The position numbers and the translations under genes are program-made. A stretch of 64,000 nucleotides of DNA from an uncultured Prevotellaceae bacterium (lineage in GTDB: Bacteria > Bacteroidota > Bacteroidia > Bacteroidales > Bacteroidaceae): the NCBI GenBank assembly GCA_900316475.1, contig ONDA01000009.1, positions 1-64,000 of the forward strand, read 5' to 3'. Each line of letters opens with the position of its first letter. Position 1 is the stretch's first letter. Positions 59,841 to 64,000 of this stretch are shown here, piece by piece. The notes below the pieces were generated by a model. The model ran no database searches and was not told the DNA's origin. It saw only the letters and a program-made list of their open reading frames with translations.

Positions 59841-59871
59841 TTTGAACTTTCATAGATAATGTGTACCTTTG
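59841..59871 (+). promoter_or_regulatory. Promoter of cca
   Basis: -33 TTTG (59841-59844), 19-base spacer, -7 TACCTTTG (59864-59871), 20 bases before the chosen ATG at 59892. It excludes the upstream in-frame ATG at 59859. Confidence 0.75.
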
Positions 59872-59891
59872 CAGCCGAATTGCAAGAAATC

Positions 59892-61460
59892 ATGAAACTA
59901 TATTCAGACGAGGAGCTGGCAGAGATTCTCGACCAGCCGATATTCCACCAGATCAGCGAGGCTGCCGACCGACTCGGCGTTGAGTGCTATGTCGTCGGCG
60001 GCTATGTCCGTGACATCTTCCTTGAACGGCCCTCCAACGACATCGACGTCGTCGTCGTGGGTAGCGGCATTGAGGTGGCTAAGGAACTGAAGCGTATGCT
60101 CGGCCGACGCGCCCACCTCTCGGTATTCAAGAATTTCGGAACGGCACAGGTGAAGTTTAAAGAGGAGAGAGGAGGTTCGAGAGAGGAGAGAGGAGAGAGG
60201 AGAGAGGAGAGAGTCGTGGAGAGAGAAGTCGAATTCGTCGGCGCCCGCAGGGAGAGCTACAGCCACGACTCGCGCAAGCCCATCGTCGAAGACGGCACGT
60301 TGGAGGACGACCAGAACCGCCGCGACTTCACCATCAACGCCATGGCCATCTGCCTGAACAGCGACCGCTTCGGCGAACTCGTCGACCCGTTCAACGGCCT
60401 GGCCGACCTCGAGGACGGCATCATCGCCACACCCTTAGATCCGGGCATCACCTTCAGCGACGACCCGCTGCGCATGATGCGCTGCATACGCTTCGCCACA
60501 CAGCTGAACTTCCAGATAGAGGACGAGACCTTCGAGGCCCTGGAGCGCATGGCCGACCGCATCAAGATTGTCAGTGGCGAGCGCATAGAGGTGGAGCTGA
60601 ACAAGATTATCATGTCGCCCCACCCCAGCAAGGGCTTCATCGACCTGCAGCGCTCCGGTCTGCTGAACATCATCCTACCCGAACTCTCCGCCCTCGACAT
60701 CGTGGAACAGAAAAACGGACGGGCACACAAGAACAATTTCTATCATACACTCGAAGTGCTGGAGAATGTCACAGCCCCCCCTTCGTCCCCCGAGGGGGAC
60801 ACAAATGTCCTGCATGGTAATGAAGCCCCCTCGGGGGCCGTAGGGGGGGCTTTGTGGCTTCGTTGGGCCGCCCTACTCCACGACATTGGTAAGACGCGGT
60901 CGAAGCGGTGGGAGCCGGCGGTGGGCTGGACCTTCCATAACCATAACTATATCGGGGCGAAGATGGTGCCCGACATCTTCCGGCGGCTGAAGCTGCCGAT
61001 GGGCGCCGAGATGAGGTATGTGCAGAAGCTCGTCGACCTGCACATGCGACCACAGGCCATTGCCGACAACGAGGTGACCGACAGTGCCGTCAGGCGGTTG
61101 CTGAACGATGCCGGCGACGACATCGACGACCTCATGACGCTCTGCGAGGCGGACATCACCAGCAAGAACGAGGTGAAAAAGAAGATGTTCCTCGAGAACT
61201 TCCGTATAGTGCGCGAGAAACTGACGGACCTGAAGGAGAAGGATTACAAACGACTGCTGCAGCCCGTCATCGACGGCAACGAGATCATGGCGCTCTTCAA
61301 CCTGAAGCCGAGCCGCGAGGTGGGCACACTGAAACAGACTCTCAAAGACGCCGTCCTCGACAACAAGGTGGAGAACGAGCGCGAACCCCTCATGCAGCTG
61401 CTGATAGAGAAGGCCCGCGAGATGGGGCTGATTAGAAAAAATAATGAGAGTTTATTTTGA
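59892..61460 (+). CDS. cca: CCA-adding tRNA nucleotidyltransferase with HD domain
   Basis: Adds or repairs the 3' CCA of tRNA; the HD domain may give phosphatase activity. 522 residues. Nucleotidyltransferase site: VVGGYVRDIFLERPSNDIDV. RRDFTINAMAICLN and GELVDPFNGLADLEDGIIAT are the next conserved motifs. HD site: WAALLHDIGKTRSKRW. Two in-frame inserts interrupt conserved blocks: EERGGSREERGERREERVVE between AQVKFK and VEFVGAR (7-bp GAGAGGA tandem DNA), and APPSSPEGDTNVLHGNEAPS before LWLRWAALLHDIGK (a 26-bp-arm palindrome). Both look like repeat insertions tolerated in surface loops of an essential enzyme. Confidence 0.93.
   Translation: MKLYSDEELAEILDQPIFHQISEAADRLGVECYVVGGYVRDIFLERPSNDIDVVVVGSGIEVAKELKRMLGRRAHLSVFKNFGTAQVKFKEERGGSREERGERREERVVEREVEFVGARRESYSHDSRKPIVEDGTLEDDQNRRDFTINAMAICLNSDRFGELVDPFNGLADLEDGIIATPLDPGITFSDDPLRMMRCIRFATQLNFQIEDETFEALERMADRIKIVSGERIEVELNKIIMSPHPSKGFIDLQRSGLLNIILPELSALDIVEQKNGRAHKNNFYHTLEVLENVTAPPSSPEGDTNVLHGNEAPSGAVGGALWLRWAALLHDIGKTRSKRWEPAVGWTFHNHNYIGAKMVPDIFRRLKLPMGAEMRYVQKLVDLHMRPQAIADNEVTDSAVRRLLNDAGDDIDDLMTLCEADITSKNEVKKKMFLENFRIVREKLTDLKEKDYKRLLQPVIDGNEIMALFNLKPSREVGTLKQTLKDAVLDNKVENEREPLMQLLIEKAREMGLIRKNNESLF
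60167..60236. repeat. GAGAGGA 7-bp repeats inside cca
   Basis: About four perfect 7-base units within a longer purine-rich GAGAGG stretch. Unit length is not a multiple of three, so slippage would shift the cca frame. Confidence 0.8.
60773..60851. repeat. Large GC-rich palindrome inside cca
   Basis: The left arm (60773-60798) starts AGCCCCCCCTTCGTCCCCCG. The right arm (60825-60851) is its near-perfect reverse complement, with a ~26-base spacer. It is read in frame as ~26 residues just before the HD motif. Confidence 0.9.
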
Positions 61461-61506
61461 AACGAGTTGCCCTTGTACACACGACGAATTGTAGAAAAGA
61501 AAAGTT

Positions 61507-61895
61507 GGTGACACCTCTTACACCTGACACTTAACTACCTGAAAATCAGTGGCCGTTTTTGAGAGCTAAGTCGCACCTGCAGTCGCACCAAAGGTAACAC
61601 CAGGGCGCTCGGCGACGCAAGGAGACGCATTCTTTGCAAGCAAAGCGTCGCAAGCGCCGAGCGGCCAAGAAAAAGGCAAGAATAGTGGCAGGCCGTGAAA
61701 CATTTACGAGAGGCCGTGAGATTTTTCTGTAAGGCCGTGAAATTTTTGCGAGAGGCCGCGAAATTTTCGGCTTTGTCGTGAAACATTTTGGGAATGGTTG
61801 GTGCGCCACTTGGTGTGGGCATTGGTGCGACCATTGGTGCGGGCAAAATCTTTGCTAACCTGCTGATAATCAGCTTTGGTGTTAGAGGTGTCACC
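61507..61895. repeat. Palindromic intergenic element, copy 3 (389 bp)
   Basis: The left end GGTGACACCTCTTACACCTG is intact; the right end has diverged. It has the same boxes and GGCCGTGAAATTTTTGCG-type core units as copies 1 and 2. It contains a nested palindrome at 61605-61663. Confidence 0.85.
61605..61663. repeat. Nested palindrome within element copy 3
   Basis: GCGCTCGGCG (61605-61614) and CGCCGAGCG (61655-61663) bracket inner complementary pieces GACGC / GCGTC and CTTTGC / GCAAAG. It replaces the short spacer found at this place in copy 2, so it is probably an insertion of a different element. Confidence 0.75.
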
Positions 61896-62117
61896 ACACT
61901 GCAACCCTCCATATACGCGCGCACGTGTACAATTGGTAAATTCACAATTGATAATTAACAAAGATTTTAAGATTTAAAAGATTTTGAGCCGACAGGCGAG
62001 CAAGAAAACGATACGCCGTCCTTTATTTGGGGGGAAAAACAAGAGTCTTATTCCTGTCAAATTGGACAAATATTACAAAAAAAAGGCTGAAAGCATTAAT
62101 ATATCGAAAAAAATCTG
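61896..62117. other. No gene recognised
   Basis: AT-rich sequence between element copy 3 and the PAP2 promoter. I see no ORF, tRNA or clear hairpin here. Confidence 0.6.
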
Positions 62118-62125
62118 TAACTTTG
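62118..62125 (+). promoter_or_regulatory. -7 box of the PAP2 gene
   Basis: TAACTTTG on the plus strand, 23 bases before the ATG at 62149; no clear -33. Confidence 0.55.
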
Positions 62126-62148
62126 CAAACGAAATGGATTAAAATATT

Positions 62149-63900
62149 ATGTCTATGAAGAGATTATTCTTATTTGCCATGATGTGCGCAACGACAACAT
62201 TATGGGCGACAGCCGGTAACACCATCGACACGGAACCGCTGAAACTGGTTACTCCGGAGATGACTCCGCAGCTGGTGAAGATCAACGACAACCCCTTTGC
62301 ACGGACAGTGAGCTACAACCCGACGGAGACAGAGAGGAGTTTCGGCGACTTCGACTTCTTCAAGACGAAGACCAATCCCGACGTGAAGCCCTTCAAGGTG
62401 ATGGACGACCTGACGTTCGTCGGCGTTCCCCTGTTTATTGCCGGATGGGTCATCAAGAGCGAGAAGAACAACTTCAAACAGGACTCCAAGACGAAGTCCA
62501 GTCTGCTGACCAATTTCAAGACGGGTATCGACGACTACACACAATATTTCGGTCCGGCTCTAACTGTAGGCTTGAAATTAGGTGGCTACGAAGGCCGCAG
62601 CGACTGGCCCCGCCTGCTGGCCAGTGCCGCCATGTCGTACGGTATCATGGCGGGCTTCGTCAACGGCATCAAGTACACCGCCAAGGAGATGCGCCCCGAC
62701 GGCTCTTCGGCCAACTCCTGGCCTTCGGGCCATACGGCCACCTCGTTTGTGGGTGCCACCTTATTACATAAGGAGTACGGTCTGACACGTTCGCCATGGT
62801 TCTCGGTAGCCGGTTACGGTGTGGCCACGGCAACGGGTGTGATGCGTATCCTGAACAACCGCCACTGGATCAGCGACGTGATGTCGGGCGCCGGCATCGG
62901 TATCATGTCTACCGAGCTGGGCTATGCCCTGAGCGACGTGCTCTTCAAGGGCAAGGGATTGTTGCGCAACGATCTGGAATCAAACTCAGAGATTCCCTCG
63001 TTCTTCAGCATTTCCATGGGCGTTAGCTTAGGTCTCAAGGACTTGTCGTTCCCTATGGGCAGTCTCGTTAATCACTCGGAGGAGGAAATTGAAAGCGACG
63101 ACACCTTCACGGTGGATTTCCAAACGGGCACAGCGGTAGACGCCGAAGGTGCCTACTTCTTCAACAAATATGTTGGTATCGGTGGCCGTCTGCGCGTCAG
63201 AGCCATGACCGCCAATAATTGGAACGACTTTGTGGAGATGGGTAAGAGCGACCGTAAAGAAGTGAGCCAGAACATCATCGATATCGTTGACGCAAGCTCT
63301 TACATCAGCCGCGAACAAATCACCCGTGAAATGAGCGACATCGTTACCGATGAGTCCTACACGATTGAGAGCGATCACCTGACGGAGTTCTCAGCCAACG
63401 TGGGTATATATTTCAACATTCCCCTGAGCAGCCGTTTCGCCCTGGGCACCAAAGCCCTCATCGGCAGAACTATGACGCAGGAACTGGACATTAACGCCCA
63501 CTATATTGGACAACAGAAAGAGGCCAACTACACCTTGACTATAAACGACGGCAACGCCACGGATTTGGAGATCACCAACTTCAGCTCCAGCGGAAAGACC
63601 TATGACGTGTCCTGGGACTACATGACCATGGGCGGCAACAACTCGACGAACTTCGGCACCGGTCTGTCGCTGACATACCGCTATAAGTCCAACTTCTCGT
63701 GGAAGGTGTTTGTCGACTACGACTACTCGGAAAAGACATTCACTTTGGAGTACGACCCTCTGCACTTCACTAAAGTAGCCACCCCCAATCTAGCTAATCT
63801 CGTTACTATCATTGGATTCGAAGTGAATCCCTATCGGTTTGAAGTCAAGAAGAACGTAAACCTCTTCACCATCGGCGGTTCGTTTGCTATCACGTTCTAA
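62149..63900 (+). CDS. PAP2 phosphatase with C-terminal outer-membrane barrel-like domain
   Basis: 583 residues. Signal peptide 1-23 (TTTLWATAG). The PAP2 (type 2 phosphatidic acid phosphatase) site is complete: KYTAKEMRP (KxxxxxxRP), SWPSGHTATS (PSGH), and RILNNRHWISD (RxxxxxHxxxD). The second half (~285-583) is beta-rich with alternating polar/hydrophobic strands (FSISMGVSLGLKDLSF, VGIYFNIPLSSRFALGTKAL, GLSLTYRYKSNFSWKVFVDY) and ends in FTIGGSFAITF, a terminal Phe typical of outer-membrane barrels. It may dephosphorylate lipid A, undecaprenyl or phospholipid substrates at the outer membrane; inferred. MKRLFLF two codons later is an alternative start. Confidence 0.88.
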   Translation: MSMKRLFLFAMMCATTTLWATAGNTIDTEPLKLVTPEMTPQLVKINDNPFARTVSYNPTETERSFGDFDFFKTKTNPDVKPFKVMDDLTFVGVPLFIAGWVIKSEKNNFKQDSKTKSSLLTNFKTGIDDYTQYFGPALTVGLKLGGYEGRSDWPRLLASAAMSYGIMAGFVNGIKYTAKEMRPDGSSANSWPSGHTATSFVGATLLHKEYGLTRSPWFSVAGYGVATATGVMRILNNRHWISDVMSGAGIGIMSTELGYALSDVLFKGKGLLRNDLESNSEIPSFFSISMGVSLGLKDLSFPMGSLVNHSEEEIESDDTFTVDFQTGTAVDAEGAYFFNKYVGIGGRLRVRAMTANNWNDFVEMGKSDRKEVSQNIIDIVDASSYISREQITREMSDIVTDESYTIESDHLTEFSANVGIYFNIPLSSRFALGTKALIGRTMTQELDINAHYIGQQKEANYTLTINDGNATDLEITNFSSSGKTYDVSWDYMTMGGNNSTNFGTGLSLTYRYKSNFSWKVFVDYDYSEKTFTLEYDPLHFTKVATPNLANLVTIIGFEVNPYRFEVKKNVNLFTIGGSFAITF

Positions 63901-63917
63901 AATCAATTTTTCCACTT

Positions 63918-64000
63918 ATGAAACTACATCACATCCCCTTTCTCCTGATTATTTTGATGCAGACCGCCTGCCAGGATGCCAAGCAACAGGAGGCAGCGAG
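63918..64000 (+). CDS. N-terminus of a lipoprotein gene, cut by the window end
   Basis: MKLHHIPFLLIILMQTACQD is a signal peptide with lipobox MQTAC; 27 codons are visible. It begins 17 bases after the PAP2 stop in the same orientation, so it is probably in one operon. Product unknown. Confidence 0.65.
   Translation, partial: MKLHHIPFLLIILMQTACQDAKQQEAA

Overview
This window comes from a Bacteroidales chromosome, most likely a Prevotellaceae (Prevotella / Xylanibacter / Segatella-like) gut or rumen species. The pointers are the lineage-specific sigma-factor promoter (-33 TTTG, -7 TAnnTTTG) before many genes, a murF-alr fusion, an FKP fucose-salvage enzyme next to fucP, the gene order ftsX-DUF3098-uppP-truB-queA-folK, and short C-terminal tails ending in GGKK-type sequences on secreted proteins. 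This assignment is from gene content only; I could not run a database search.

Layout. 1-8.7 kb: secreted pectin (rhamnogalacturonan I) enzymes, a PL11 lyase with a very long beta-helix tail, a PL4 lyase and an Ig-like secreted protein. 8.9-16.7 kb: an MG2-like secreted protein, dnaA, an MCE/MlaD protein with a cell-wall amidase, folB and a detached class II ribonucleotide reductase tail. 16.7-21.5 kb: secreted metalloprotease, sulfatase, nitroreductase. 21.5-23.1 kb: a decayed island with a YoeB-type toxin-antitoxin pair, two gene relics and two kinds of repeat element. 23.1-27.6 kb: a run PTS-EIIC, GxxExxY nuclease, secreted KduI, ExuT-like transporter for uronate use. 27.7-40 kb: M6 protease, murF-alr, GSCFA protein, FKP, fucP, YfhO. 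39.8-45.7 kb: mtnN-luxS, Rpn nuclease, typA, rpsO, a lipoprotein. 45.7-51.7 kb: GH28 polygalacturonase after the ftsX-to-folK run. 51.7-63.9 kb: radical SAM protein, LpxA-like acyltransferase, a three-gene RND efflux system, cca, and a PAP2 phosphatase with a barrel-like C-terminus; a lipoprotein gene runs off the end.

How the genes fit together. PL11, PL4, GH28, KduI, ExuT and the sulfatase together describe breakdown of pectin to unsaturated and saturated uronates and their isomerisation and import, although the genes are scattered rather than in one canonical Sus locus (no SusC/SusD pair is present). FKP and FucP give fucose import and activation to GDP-fucose.

The most unusual property of the window is its load of palindromic repeats. 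I see (a) a three-copy, 325-389 bp intergenic element with terminal inverted repeats; (b) two inverted tandem arrays of ~25-bp units; (c) a GxxExxY nuclease gene bracketed by ~40-bp inverted repeats, and a gene-less element with analogous arms; (d) 7- and 8-bp tandem arrays that start at stop codons inside operons; and (e) at least four GC-rich or other palindrome families, several of which sit in frame inside conserved genes (cca twice, fkp, GSCFA, YfhO, TolC, MG2 protein). Together these look like several active or recently active families of small mobile palindromes that have been accepted inside essential proteins.
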